A DNA stretch of 18,864 nt from Acidobacteriota bacterium. GTDB lineage: Bacteria; Acidobacteriota; Polarisedimenticolia; Gp22-AA2. The notes under the pieces were generated by a model. That model worked only from the letters and a program-made list of their open reading frames with translations, was not told the origin of the DNA and did not search any database. Of this stretch, positions 7,834-16,043 are shown in pieces; position 1 is the first letter of the stretch, and every line of letters starts with the position of its first letter. The stretch is from NCBI GenBank assembly GCA_016202915.1, contig JACQNT010000134.1, forward strand, positions 1 through 18,864. The letters are read 5' to 3'. The translations under genes were made by a program, and so were the position numbers.

Positions 7834-9455
7834 CGACGGCGGCGGTACTGATGCTGGTGCGCGATCCCCGCGGGGCCGAGAGGGCGCTGCCCGGGCTCCT
7901 CCCGGGACGGTCCCTGCTCCCGATCCGCCGCGAGGAGGTGGCCGGCTTGCGGCCCCTGGCGCTCCTGTCGTATCTGCGGTCGCTGCGGGCCGAGGAGTTC
8001 ATCGTCCTGACCGACGAGATCGAACGGCACGAGAGGCTCATCCGGCTGCAGGCGCTGGGGGCGCTCGCGCCCGCCCCGCGCAGCCTGCTGCTCGACCTGC
8101 GCGGCCGGCTCCTGCCCCTCTCCCCGGGGCGTTTCCTCGCGCGCGACCTGCCGCTCTACCTCCTCGGAGTGGCCGCGAGCGCGTCGGTCCTGCTGCGCAC
8201 AGCGGCGCGCGTCCGCCGCCTTCGCCGGCTGGCCCGCCACGCCCCGCGTCCCGCCGGGGGACGCCGGGTCTGCTACTTCCGGTCCGATCTCTGGGGCGGC
8301 GTCCGGGCGGGCGGATCGGTGGCCCATACCGCGGGGGTCGCCGCCGGCTTCCGGGCCGCCGGCGCCGATCTCTTCTTCATCAGCACCTACCCACCCGCCC
8401 TGGTCGACCCCGCGCGGCACGCCGTCCACCTGGTCCCTCCCGACGGCCTGTACAACGTCGGCCGCGAAGTCCCGTACTTCGCCCACTCCCTGCGCTTCGA
8501 GAGGTCGGCCGCGCGCGTCCTGGCGGAGCGCCCGGCCGATCTGATCTACCAGCGCTTCGACGCCGGCAACCACGCCGGGGTCGTGCTGTCCCGCAGGCTG
8601 GGAGTGCCGCTCGTGCTGGAGTACAACGGTTCGGAAGTGTGGATCGCCGACCACTGGGACCGCTCGTTCCGCTGGCGCTCCCTGTTCGTCGGGCTGGAGG
8701 AGGTCAACCTGCGCCACGCCGATCTGATCGTGGTCGTCTCGGAGGCGCTGCGGGAGACGCTCCTCTCCCGCGGCGTCGAGCCGGAGAGGATTGTGGTGCA
8801 GCCCAACGGTGTCGATCCCGAGCGCTACCGGCCGGACCTCGACGGCGGCGCGGTGCGCCGGAAGTTCGGGGTCGAGGGGAGGACGGTCGTCGGGTTCATC
8901 GGCATCTTCGGGGCCTGGCACGGCGCTCCCGTGCTGGCGCGCGCCGCCGTCCGGGTCCTGGCCGGGAGGCCGGAGGTCCGGTTCCTGTTCGTGGGCGACG
9001 GAGTCCAGCGCCGGGAGGCGGAAGCGATTCTGCAGAGCGCCGGCTGCGCGCGGGGCGCCGCCTTCGCCGGCGTCGTGCCCCAGGAGGAGGGCCCCGCCCA
9101 CCTGGCCGCCATGGATGTCCTGGTCGCCCCGCATGTCCGCAACCCGGACGGCACCCCGTTCTTCGGCTCGCCTACGAAGCTGTTCGAGTACATGGCGATG
9201 GGGCGCGGCATCGTGGCCAGCCGGCTGGGCCAGATCGGGGACGTGCTGGAGGACGGCCGTACGTCCCTGCTCGTCCCGCCCGGGGACGCCGAGACCCTGG
9301 CGCGGGCGATCATCCGGCTGGTCGACGACGTCCCGCTCCGGGACCGGCTCGGCGCCGCGGCGCGGCGGAGGGCCCTGGAGCGCCACACGTGGGAGACGGG
9401 GGTGCGGCGCCTGATCGATCGCCTGCTAGTCGGAGGGCTGGTGCGATGGAGCTGA
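7830..9455 (+). CDS. GT4-family glycosyltransferase with an N-terminal extra region
   Basis: The protein has 541 residues from the ATG at 7830, with GGAGG at 7821-7825. Residues from about 145 onward form a GT-B fold enzyme of family GT4: the acceptor domain runs through VCYFRSDLWGGVRAGGSVAH and the donor domain through IVVQPNGVDPERY, VGFIGIFGAWHG and FGSPTKLFEYMAMG (445-454), with E453 in the nucleotide-sugar binding region. Residues 1 to about 145 are not part of the usual GT4 fold. They contain FIVLTDEIERHERLI and a hydrophobic stretch (LPLYLLGVAASASVLL) followed by a very basic segment, which could associate with the membrane. The product is most likely a cytoplasmic-face transferase adding one sugar to the lipid-linked repeat; donor and acceptor are unknown. 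It overlaps the next gene by 10 bases. Confidence 0.87.
   Translation: MTTAAVLMLVRDPRGAERALPGLLPGRSLLPIRREEVAGLRPLALLSYLRSLRAEEFIVLTDEIERHERLIRLQALGALAPAPRSLLLDLRGRLLPLSPGRFLARDLPLYLLGVAASASVLLRTAARVRRLRRLARHAPRPAGGRRVCYFRSDLWGGVRAGGSVAHTAGVAAGFRAAGADLFFISTYPPALVDPARHAVHLVPPDGLYNVGREVPYFAHSLRFERSAARVLAERPADLIYQRFDAGNHAGVVLSRRLGVPLVLEYNGSEVWIADHWDRSFRWRSLFVGLEEVNLRHADLIVVVSEALRETLLSRGVEPERIVVQPNGVDPERYRPDLDGGAVRRKFGVEGRTVVGFIGIFGAWHGAPVLARAAVRVLAGRPEVRFLFVGDGVQRREAEAILQSAGCARGAAFAGVVPQEEGPAHLAAMDVLVAPHVRNPDGTPFFGSPTKLFEYMAMGRGIVASRLGQIGDVLEDGRTSLLVPPGDAETLARAIIRLVDDVPLRDRLGAAARRRALERHTWETGVRRLIDRLLVGGLVRWS
9431..9437 (+). promoter_or_regulatory. Ribosome binding site of the heparinase-like gene, inside the preceding gene
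   Basis: CGGAGGG lies within the last codons of the upstream glycosyltransferase gene, 8 bases before the ATG at 9446. It supports the 10-base gene overlap and this start over more distant in-frame starts, whose translations look like shadow sequence. Confidence 0.65.
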
Positions 9456-11521
9456 GCCGGGCCCTCCTGGACCCCGTGGCCGTCGCGCGCGGCCTGCGGC
9501 GCCGCGTCGGGAGGGCGGTGCGGCGTCTTCAAGATAGGACCCGGCTGGCGGTACCCTCCGAGAACGGGCTCCTGCGCGATCTCGGCGGGCGCTTCGGGAC
9601 GATCGAGGAGGCGCTCGCCAACGCCGGCCGCGATACCGGCCGCCTGTTCACGACCGATCTGTCGCGCCGGGAGAGCGCCCTGTTCTTCTCCCGCCACCCG
9701 CCGCGCCGGGCCCGCATCCTGGAGTGGGCTGACCGGGTCTGCGCGCATCGCTTCGAGATCCTCGGGTCGGGCCCGAGGGACCTCGGGCCGCGCCTTCCCT
9801 GGCACGCCGATTTCGTTTCCGGCCGGGCGTGGGACAGGGGCGCCTACTTCAGGGACCTGGTCGTGCGGATCGAGCGCGGGTTCGGGAACGGGGCGGACGT
9901 GAAGATCCCCTGGGAGCTGTCCCGCTTCCAGCACCTGCCGGGGCTCGGGCAGGCCTACTGGCTGACCGGCGACCGGCGCTACTTCCAGGAGTTCCGCTCC
10001 CAGATCCTCGACTGGACCCGGGAGAACCGGCCCGGGTTCGGCGTCAACTGGGCCTGCACGATGGACGTGGCGATCCGGGCGGTCAACTGGATCTGGGGAT
10101 ACGGCTTCTTCCGTCCCGAGATCGTGGAGGACAGCGCCTTCGGGTCGCTCCTCCTGCGCTCCCTGTTCGCCCACGGCCGGTTCATCGCCTCGAACCTGGA
10201 AGCGGGAGGCGGAGCGAACAGCAACCACTACTTCGCCGATCTCGTCGGCCTGCTCTTCCTGGGAGTCCTGTTCCGCGGGTCGCCCGAGGCCGATTCCTGG
10301 AAGGGGATGGCCGTCTCCGAGATCGCGCACGCGAGCCAGGAGCAGACCTATCCGGACGGCGTCGACTACGAGGCGTCGACGTCCTATCACCGGTTGATGA
10401 CGGAGATGGCGCTGACGGCGCTCCTGCTCCTGGAGCGCTCCGGCTTCCGCCTGCCCGACCTGCGGGCGCGGGTGCGCTCCATGGTCGACTACATCGCGCA
10501 CTACACGAAGCCAGGCGGGCTGGCGCCGCAGATCGGGGACAACGACGACGGCCGCCTGCAGATCCTCGGTGAGTACGACGCCGACCGCCGCGACCACCGC
10601 CACTTGCTGGCGGTCGCCGGGTGCGCCTTCGAGGAACCCGCGCTCCTGGCCCTGGCGGGTCCCCGCTGGGAGGAGGCGTGGTGGTTCTTCGGGCCGGCGG
10701 CGGGCAGGCTGATCGAGGCGCCCCGGGGCGGAGCGCGGGTGGTCGTCACGGGACGGCACTTCCCGGCGGCCGGCACGGCCATCCTGAGGCACGATGACCT
10801 GTACGCCTTCGTGGAGGCGGGTCCCGTCGGCCTCAAGGGCCTGGGGGCGCACGCGCACAACGACACCCTGTCGGTCGAGATCCAGGCGGCCGGACAGGAC
10901 CTGCTCGTCGACCCGGGGACGGGCACCTACACGCGCGACCTGGCGCTGAGGCAGCGCTTCCGGGGGACGGCGGCGCACAACACAGTGCGCGTGGACGGCG
11001 AGGAGATCAATCCCCTGCCGGCGCGCCCGTTCGCGCTGCCCGGCGCCGACAGCCCCGCCGTGCTCCGTTTCGTGTCGCGCGCCGGCTTCGACCTGGTGGA
11101 GGCGGAGCACCGCGGCTACGCGCGCCTGGCCGACCCCGTGATGCACCGCCGGGTGGTCCTCCTCAACAAAAAGACCCGGCGGTTCCTCATCGAGGACCAC
11201 CTCGACGGGCGCGGCCGGCACCGCCTGGAGGCATTCTTCCACCTGGCGCCGCGCTGCGAGGCCTTCATCGAGGAAGAGGGGCTGGGGGCGATCTGCCGCG
11301 CGGGAGAGGTGCGCTTCGCGATCCGCCCGCTCGCGCTCCCCCCGGGGACGCACGTCCTGCGCGAGCAGGACCTCTTCTCCCCGGGGTACGGCCGGGTGGA
11401 GCCGTCCCTCACGCTGCGCTACGAGTGGACCGGGACGCTGCCGGTCGTCCTGCGTTTCGCCGTCGATGTCGAAGGGCGCGCGCGCGGGGGCGGGGCCCCG
11501 GACGGCAGGCGCGAGCCATGA
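9446..11521 (+). CDS. Heparinase II/III family protein (polysaccharide lyase-like)
   Basis: The protein has 691 residues. The N-terminal half is the alpha/alpha-toroid heparinase II/III N domain: KIPWELSRFQHL begins near residue 154, followed by WLTGDRRYFQEF and CTMDVAIRAVNWIW. Candidate active-site positions are NSNHY (N258-Y262) and STSYHRL (Y314, H315). The C-terminal half is the heparinase II/III beta-sandwich domain: AHAHNDTLSVEI with H469 and H471, VDPGTGTYTRD, then GTAAHNTVRVDG with H511. The family eliminates at uronic acid linkages (heparin, heparan, alginate and similar). No signal peptide or lipobox is visible; the start MELSRALLDPV leads into a basic stretch. It therefore seems cytoplasmic, unusual for a degradative lyase but compatible with editing or quality control of a glycan under construction. 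It overlaps the two-domain oxidoreductase gene by four bases. Family is secure; activity and substrate are unknown. Confidence 0.88.
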   Translation: MELSRALLDPVAVARGLRRRVGRAVRRLQDRTRLAVPSENGLLRDLGGRFGTIEEALANAGRDTGRLFTTDLSRRESALFFSRHPPRRARILEWADRVCAHRFEILGSGPRDLGPRLPWHADFVSGRAWDRGAYFRDLVVRIERGFGNGADVKIPWELSRFQHLPGLGQAYWLTGDRRYFQEFRSQILDWTRENRPGFGVNWACTMDVAIRAVNWIWGYGFFRPEIVEDSAFGSLLLRSLFAHGRFIASNLEAGGGANSNHYFADLVGLLFLGVLFRGSPEADSWKGMAVSEIAHASQEQTYPDGVDYEASTSYHRLMTEMALTALLLLERSGFRLPDLRARVRSMVDYIAHYTKPGGLAPQIGDNDDGRLQILGEYDADRRDHRHLLAVAGCAFEEPALLALAGPRWEEAWWFFGPAAGRLIEAPRGGARVVVTGRHFPAAGTAILRHDDLYAFVEAGPVGLKGLGAHAHNDTLSVEIQAAGQDLLVDPGTGTYTRDLALRQRFRGTAAHNTVRVDGEEINPLPARPFALPGADSPAVLRFVSRAGFDLVEAEHRGYARLADPVMHRRVVLLNKKTRRFLIEDHLDGRGRHRLEAFFHLAPRCEAFIEEEGLGAICRAGEVRFAIRPLALPPGTHVLREQDLFSPGYGRVEPSLTLRYEWTGTLPVVLRFAVDVEGRARGGGAPDGRREP

Positions 11522-13722
11522 AGCAGGTGATCCTCAGGGAAGGGAAGGCCGTCGTGGAGGAGGTCCCGGCCCCGTCCGCCGGGCCGGGCCGGGTCCTGGT
11601 GCGGACCGGGTTCTCGGTCCTGAGCGCCGGGACGGAGCGCGCCGCGATGCTCTCCGGCGATCCCCCCGCGATCTGGCGGTCCGCTGCCGATCCGTCGAGG
11701 GTCCGGCGCGCCTTCGAGATCCTGCGGGAGGAGGGGCCGTCCGGCCTCCTGGAGCGCCTGCGGGAGCGCGACGCGGAGGGCGCCAGCGCTCCCGGATACG
11801 CGGCGTCGGGGATCGTGCACGGCGTCGGCCCCGGCGTGTCCGATCTCCCCCCCGGGACCCGCGTCGCCTGCGCCGGCGCCGGGTACGCCTGCCACTCCGA
11901 GTGGATCTCCGTGCCGCGCAACCTGGTGGTCGCGGTGCCGGCGGAGATGGCCCTCGAGGAGGCGGCCTTCACGACCCTGGGGGCGATCGCGCTCCAGGGC
12001 GTCAGGCGCTCCGGGATCCAGATCGGCGAGGTCGCCGTGGTCCTCGGCCTGGGCCTGATCGGCAACCTCGGGGCCCGGATCCTCCGGGCCGCCGGCGCCC
12101 GGGTCCTGGGGTTCGACATCGACCCGGCCCGCGCCGCGCGCGTCCGGAGCCTCGGCATGGAGGCGTTCTCCCTGGCCTCCGGCGATCCCCTCGAGGAGGT
12201 CCCCCGCGCCACCGCCGGCCTGCTGGCGGACGCCGTCCTGGTCTACGCGGCCTCGAAGGGGCCCGAGGCGGTGAACCTGGCGATGCGCCTGTGCCGCAAG
12301 AAGGGGAAGGTGGTGATCGTCGGCGACGTCGGGCTGGAGATCGATCGGCGCCTGATGTACGAGAAGGAGCTCGATCTCCTCATCAGCACCTCCTACGGTC
12401 CCGGCCGCTACGATCCGCTCTACGAGGAACGGGGGATCGATTACCCGGCCCCCTACGTCCGCTGGACCGAGAACCGCAACATGGCCGCCTTCCTGGGCCT
12501 GCTGCGCGACGGGCGCGTCGAGGTGCGCCCGCTGATCGACCTGACCTTCCCGCTGGATGACGCGGCGGCCGCCTACGAGGCGCTCGGCCGGGAAGGGCCC
12601 GATCGGCCCCTCGGGATCGTGCTGCGCTATGCGGGCGGCGCGGGGGGGCCGGAGCCGCCCGCCGCCGCGGCCGGCTCCCCGGGCGGGGCGCGCCGCGCCG
12701 GGAGGGACGCGGCGCCGCGGGCCGCCTGCGGCCAGATGATCGAGGCGCTCCTGGGGCAGCGGGACGACATCGGCGTCGGCGTGTGCGGGGCGGGCGCCTT
12801 CGTGAAGAGCGTCCACCTGCCGGCGCTGCGGCGCGCCTCCGGCTTCGCCTTGCGCGCCGTGGCGACCGCGTCGCCCCTGAACGCGCGCGAGACGGCGCGG
12901 CGCTGGGGCGCTCCGGGAGCCGCCGCCGGGCTCCAGGAGATCCTCGACGACCCGGCGTGCCACCTCGTGCTGATCGGCACGCGGCACAACCTGCATGCCG
13001 CCCAGGCGGGGGCGGCGCTGCGCCGCGGGAAGCACGTCTTCGTGGAGAAGCCGCTCTGCCTGGAGGAGGGGGAGCTGGGGCCGCTGCTCGAAGCGGCGCG
13101 AGCGGCGCGGCGCCTGCTCGCCGTCGGGTTCAACCGCCGCTACAGCCCGCTGGCGGTCCGCGCCCGCGAGGTGCTGTCGCGGCGCTCCGGACCGTCCTTG
13201 GCGATCTACCGCGTCAACGCCGGGGCCCTGCCGCCCGGTCACTGGGCCCGCGACCCGGTCGAGGGAGGGGGGCGCGTGCTGGGGGAGTGCTGCCATTTCG
13301 CCGATCTCCTCCTCTTCCTCCTGCGGGAGCCGCTCGTCGGCGTCGAGGCCCGGGCGCTGCCGTCCGACGGCGTGAGCGTCGTGTCGGGCGACTCGTTCGC
13401 CGCCCTGCTCGAGTTCGGCGGCGGCTCGCGCGCCGTCCTGGCCTATACCGGACTGGGGGACCCCGCCCTGCCGAAGGAGCGGCTGGAGATCTTCAGGCAG
13501 GGGACCGCCCTGGTGCTCGACGACTTCAGGACGCTCGCGGTTTTCGGCGCGCCGGGCGAGTCTCTCGATCTCGGGCGGCATGACAAGGGGATCGCCGGGC
13601 AGTGGGAGGCGATCGGCCGCGCCCTGCGCGGCGCGCCCTCCGCGGTCATCACGCTCGACGAGATCGAGGCGACGATGCGGGCCACCTTCCGGCTGGACCG
13701 CGCCGTCCGGGGGGAGCGGTGA
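11518..13722 (+). CDS. Two-domain oxidoreductase: medium-chain dehydrogenase fused to Gfo/Idh/MocA dehydrogenase
   Basis: The protein has 734 residues; the ATG at 11518 overlaps the previous stop (ATGA). Residues 1 to about 370 form a medium-chain (alcohol dehydrogenase-like) reductase: SVLSAGTER at 33-41, GYAASGIV at 93, and a nucleotide-binding GLGLIG at 177-182. The cysteine normally at the catalytic zinc site is missing (SVLSAGTER) and no four-cysteine structural zinc loop is seen, so this half is probably zinc-independent. A Gly/Ala/Pro-rich linker spans about 372-405. The second half is a Gfo/Idh/MocA dehydrogenase with its own dinucleotide site (GAGAF at 424-428) and the family motif EKP at 510-512. 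Both halves should use NAD(P). This architecture is known in polysaccharide loci as a bi-domain oxidoreductase without, to my knowledge, an established reaction. Sugar oxidation or epimerisation via a keto intermediate is a reasonable inference. Confidence 0.9.
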   Translation: MKQVILREGKAVVEEVPAPSAGPGRVLVRTGFSVLSAGTERAAMLSGDPPAIWRSAADPSRVRRAFEILREEGPSGLLERLRERDAEGASAPGYAASGIVHGVGPGVSDLPPGTRVACAGAGYACHSEWISVPRNLVVAVPAEMALEEAAFTTLGAIALQGVRRSGIQIGEVAVVLGLGLIGNLGARILRAAGARVLGFDIDPARAARVRSLGMEAFSLASGDPLEEVPRATAGLLADAVLVYAASKGPEAVNLAMRLCRKKGKVVIVGDVGLEIDRRLMYEKELDLLISTSYGPGRYDPLYEERGIDYPAPYVRWTENRNMAAFLGLLRDGRVEVRPLIDLTFPLDDAAAAYEALGREGPDRPLGIVLRYAGGAGGPEPPAAAAGSPGGARRAGRDAAPRAACGQMIEALLGQRDDIGVGVCGAGAFVKSVHLPALRRASGFALRAVATASPLNARETARRWGAPGAAAGLQEILDDPACHLVLIGTRHNLHAAQAGAALRRGKHVFVEKPLCLEEGELGPLLEAARAARRLLAVGFNRRYSPLAVRAREVLSRRSGPSLAIYRVNAGALPPGHWARDPVEGGGRVLGECCHFADLLLFLLREPLVGVEARALPSDGVSVVSGDSFAALLEFGGGSRAVLAYTGLGDPALPKERLEIFRQGTALVLDDFRTLAVFGAPGESLDLGRHDKGIAGQWEAIGRALRGAPSAVITLDEIEATMRATFRLDRAVRGER

Positions 13723-16043
13723 GGATCCTGATGTGGGAGCACTTCGCTCCCGGCGGCCCGATCCGGGTGGGGGGGCATCACCTGGCGGAGCGCTTCCTCA
13801 GGAGGGGCGCCCGGATCGCCTGGTGCACCGGGCCCGTGTCGCCGGCGAACTTCGTGAAGGCCGGCCGCGAGACGCGCGCGCGCCTGCGGCTCTGGAGGAG
13901 GGGCGGGGAGTTTCTCCGGGACGGGGCGCTGTTCGCCTACGCCCCGATGACCCTGGCGCCGTACCGCCCGTACCCGTTGCTCGACCGGGCCGCGGCGGCG
14001 CGCCTCACGCTCCGGGCGACCGTGCCGGCGTTCCGGAAGGTCCTGGCGGGCGCCGGGTTCGAGCGGGTCGATCTGCTGTGGATGAACCCCGGGAGCCCGT
14101 TCCTGGCGCTCCTGGACGAGGTGCCGCACGACCTGTCGGTCTACAGGATGAGCGACGACACGGCGGCGTTCCCCAAGACACCGGCGAGCTTCTCGGCGCT
14201 CGAGGCGGAAGTCTGCCGCCGCGCCGACCTCGTGGTCGCGACCGCGCGCCGGCTGCTGGCGCGGGCCCGGAGCCTGGGGGCGCGCCACGCGATCTACCTG
14301 CCCAACGCCTGCGATCCCGAGCCGTTCCAACAGCCGGGGCTCGCAGAGCCCGCCGATCTGGCGGCCCTGCCGCGCCCCCGGGCCGCGTACGTCGGGGCGA
14401 TCGACTCGTGGTTCGACGCGCCCCTTCTCGGGGAGGTGGCGCGGCGGCTCGCCGGATGGTCGTTCGTCCTCCTCGGCCCGGCGCGGGCGGACCTGGCGCG
14501 CCTCGGTCGTCTGCCGAACGTGTTCCTCCTGGGGCCGCGCCCCTACGGCGACCTGCCGGCTTACCTGGCCCACGTCGACGTCGGGATCGTGCCGTTCCGC
14601 CTCGACGCCCTCACCCACGCCATCCATCCGATCAAGGTCTACGAGTACTGCGCCGCCGGGATTCCCGTGGTGGCGACGCCGATGGAGGAGACGGCGGCGA
14701 TGGGCGCTCCGCTGCGCCTGGCGGACGGCCCTGGCGATTTCGCCGCCGCCCTGGAACAGGCGCGCGCGGAGGACGGGGCGGGGCGGGCGGCGCGCCTCGC
14801 TTTCGCCCGGCGCCACACCTGGGACCGGCGTTTCGAGCAGCTCATGGCCGTCATCGGTCCGCTGCGCGGTACGGCCGCGGCCGTCCCCGCAGCGGGGAGC
14901 GCGCCGCAGCGCCGCGCGCGGGTGCTGCACGTGATCTCCACGCTCCTTCCGGGCGGGACCGAGATGGCGGCGCTGCGACTGGTCCAGCGCCTCGACCCGG
15001 CGCGCTACGACTTCCAGGTCGCCTATCTGAAGGGGGAGCCGGCCCTGGCGCGGGAGTTCGAGACCGCCGGGGCCAGGGTGGTCGGGATGCGCCTGCGCGG
15101 CAAGGCCGACCCGCTCTGTCTTGTCAGGCTCTGGCGACACGTCAGACGGGAGCGGATCGACCTGGTGCACACCCACATGGACCTGGCCGACTACTACGGC
15201 GCCTTCGCAGCCCGGCTCGGCGGCGCCCGCGGCCTGATCTCCTCCAAGCACAACGCCGACGAGTTCCGCACCCGCCGCACCTGGAAGCGCTACCCGTTCC
15301 TGGCGCTGGAGAGGCTCGCCTACGAGGCGGCCGACGCCGTCATCGTCGTCTCGGCGGGGCTCGTCGAGTTTCTGCGGGAAGCCGAGCACCTTCCGACGCG
15401 CAAGATGGTGGTGATCGTCAACGGCGTGGACGGGCGGATCGCCGGGGCGGCGCCGCCGCGGGACGAGGCCCGGCGGCGGCTCGGTCTGCCGCCGTTCGAC
15501 CCTCTTGTCGGGACGGTGGGACGCCTGGCGCCGCAGAAAGGGCAGATCGATCTCCTCAGGGCTCTCCCCGCCATCCTGGCGGCCTTCCCCAGCGCGGGGG
15601 TGGTTCTGGCCGGGGAGGGACCCTCGCGGGGCGATCTCGAGAGCGAAGCGCGGCGGCTCGGGATTGCCGATCGGGTCGTCTTCCTGGGGCACCGGCGCGA
15701 TGTCCCCGTCGTCCTCGCGGCGCTCGATCTGTTCGCCCTGCCGTCGCTCTGGGAGGGCCTGCCGCAGGCGCTCCTGGAAGCGATGGCGCTGTCCCTCCCG
15801 GTCGTCGCCGCCCGCGCCACGGGCGTCGCCGATGTCGTCAGTGACGGCGAGACCGGCCTCCTGGTCCCGGCCCGGCATCCCGCCGCGCTCGCCGGGGCGG
15901 CGATCAGTCTCCTGCGCGATCCGGTCCTGGCGCGGCGGCTGGGCGCCTCAGGCAGGCGCGCGGTCCTGGAGAAGCACTCCCTGGCCGCGATGGCTTCACA
16001 GATCGACCGGCTGTACCGCCGCGTCCTGGGGGAGGGCCCGTGA
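13719..16043 (+). CDS. Bifunctional glycosyltransferase: TuaH-like GT-B module fused to GT4 module
   Basis: The protein has 774 residues from a GTG overlapping the previous stop (GTGA), with GGGGAG just upstream. An ATG at 13731 is an alternative start. Residues 1 to about 385 form a divergent GT-B enzyme resembling teichuronic-acid TuaH-like transferases: LLWMNPGSPFLALL, SVYRMSDDTAAF, YVGAIDSWFD and HPIKVYEY (303-310, E309). A short Ala/Gly-rich linker follows. Near residue 398 a second complete enzyme begins with RVLHVISTLLPGGTE. It carries VGTVGRLAPQKG and the GT4 E-x7-E motif (E679 and E687 in WEGLPQALLEAM). Both modules appear intact, so the chain probably adds two sugars in sequence to the lipid-linked repeat (inference). 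Specificities cannot be read. No frameshift is visible at the joint, so the fusion seems real. Confidence 0.87.
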   Translation: MRILMWEHFAPGGPIRVGGHHLAERFLRRGARIAWCTGPVSPANFVKAGRETRARLRLWRRGGEFLRDGALFAYAPMTLAPYRPYPLLDRAAAARLTLRATVPAFRKVLAGAGFERVDLLWMNPGSPFLALLDEVPHDLSVYRMSDDTAAFPKTPASFSALEAEVCRRADLVVATARRLLARARSLGARHAIYLPNACDPEPFQQPGLAEPADLAALPRPRAAYVGAIDSWFDAPLLGEVARRLAGWSFVLLGPARADLARLGRLPNVFLLGPRPYGDLPAYLAHVDVGIVPFRLDALTHAIHPIKVYEYCAAGIPVVATPMEETAAMGAPLRLADGPGDFAAALEQARAEDGAGRAARLAFARRHTWDRRFEQLMAVIGPLRGTAAAVPAAGSAPQRRARVLHVISTLLPGGTEMAALRLVQRLDPARYDFQVAYLKGEPALAREFETAGARVVGMRLRGKADPLCLVRLWRHVRRERIDLVHTHMDLADYYGAFAARLGGARGLISSKHNADEFRTRRTWKRYPFLALERLAYEAADAVIVVSAGLVEFLREAEHLPTRKMVVIVNGVDGRIAGAAPPRDEARRRLGLPPFDPLVGTVGRLAPQKGQIDLLRALPAILAAFPSAGVVLAGEGPSRGDLESEARRLGIADRVVFLGHRRDVPVVLAALDLFALPSLWEGLPQALLEAMALSLPVVAARATGVADVVSDGETGLLVPARHPAALAGAAISLLRDPVLARRLGASGRRAVLEKHSLAAMASQIDRLYRRVLGEGP

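Noticed and set aside
12630..12730. GC-rich inverted repeats in the linker of the two-domain oxidoreductase
   Set aside because: They fall in a Gly/Ala/Pro-rich coding linker, where such self-complementarity follows from codon composition. The frame continues through the second domain.
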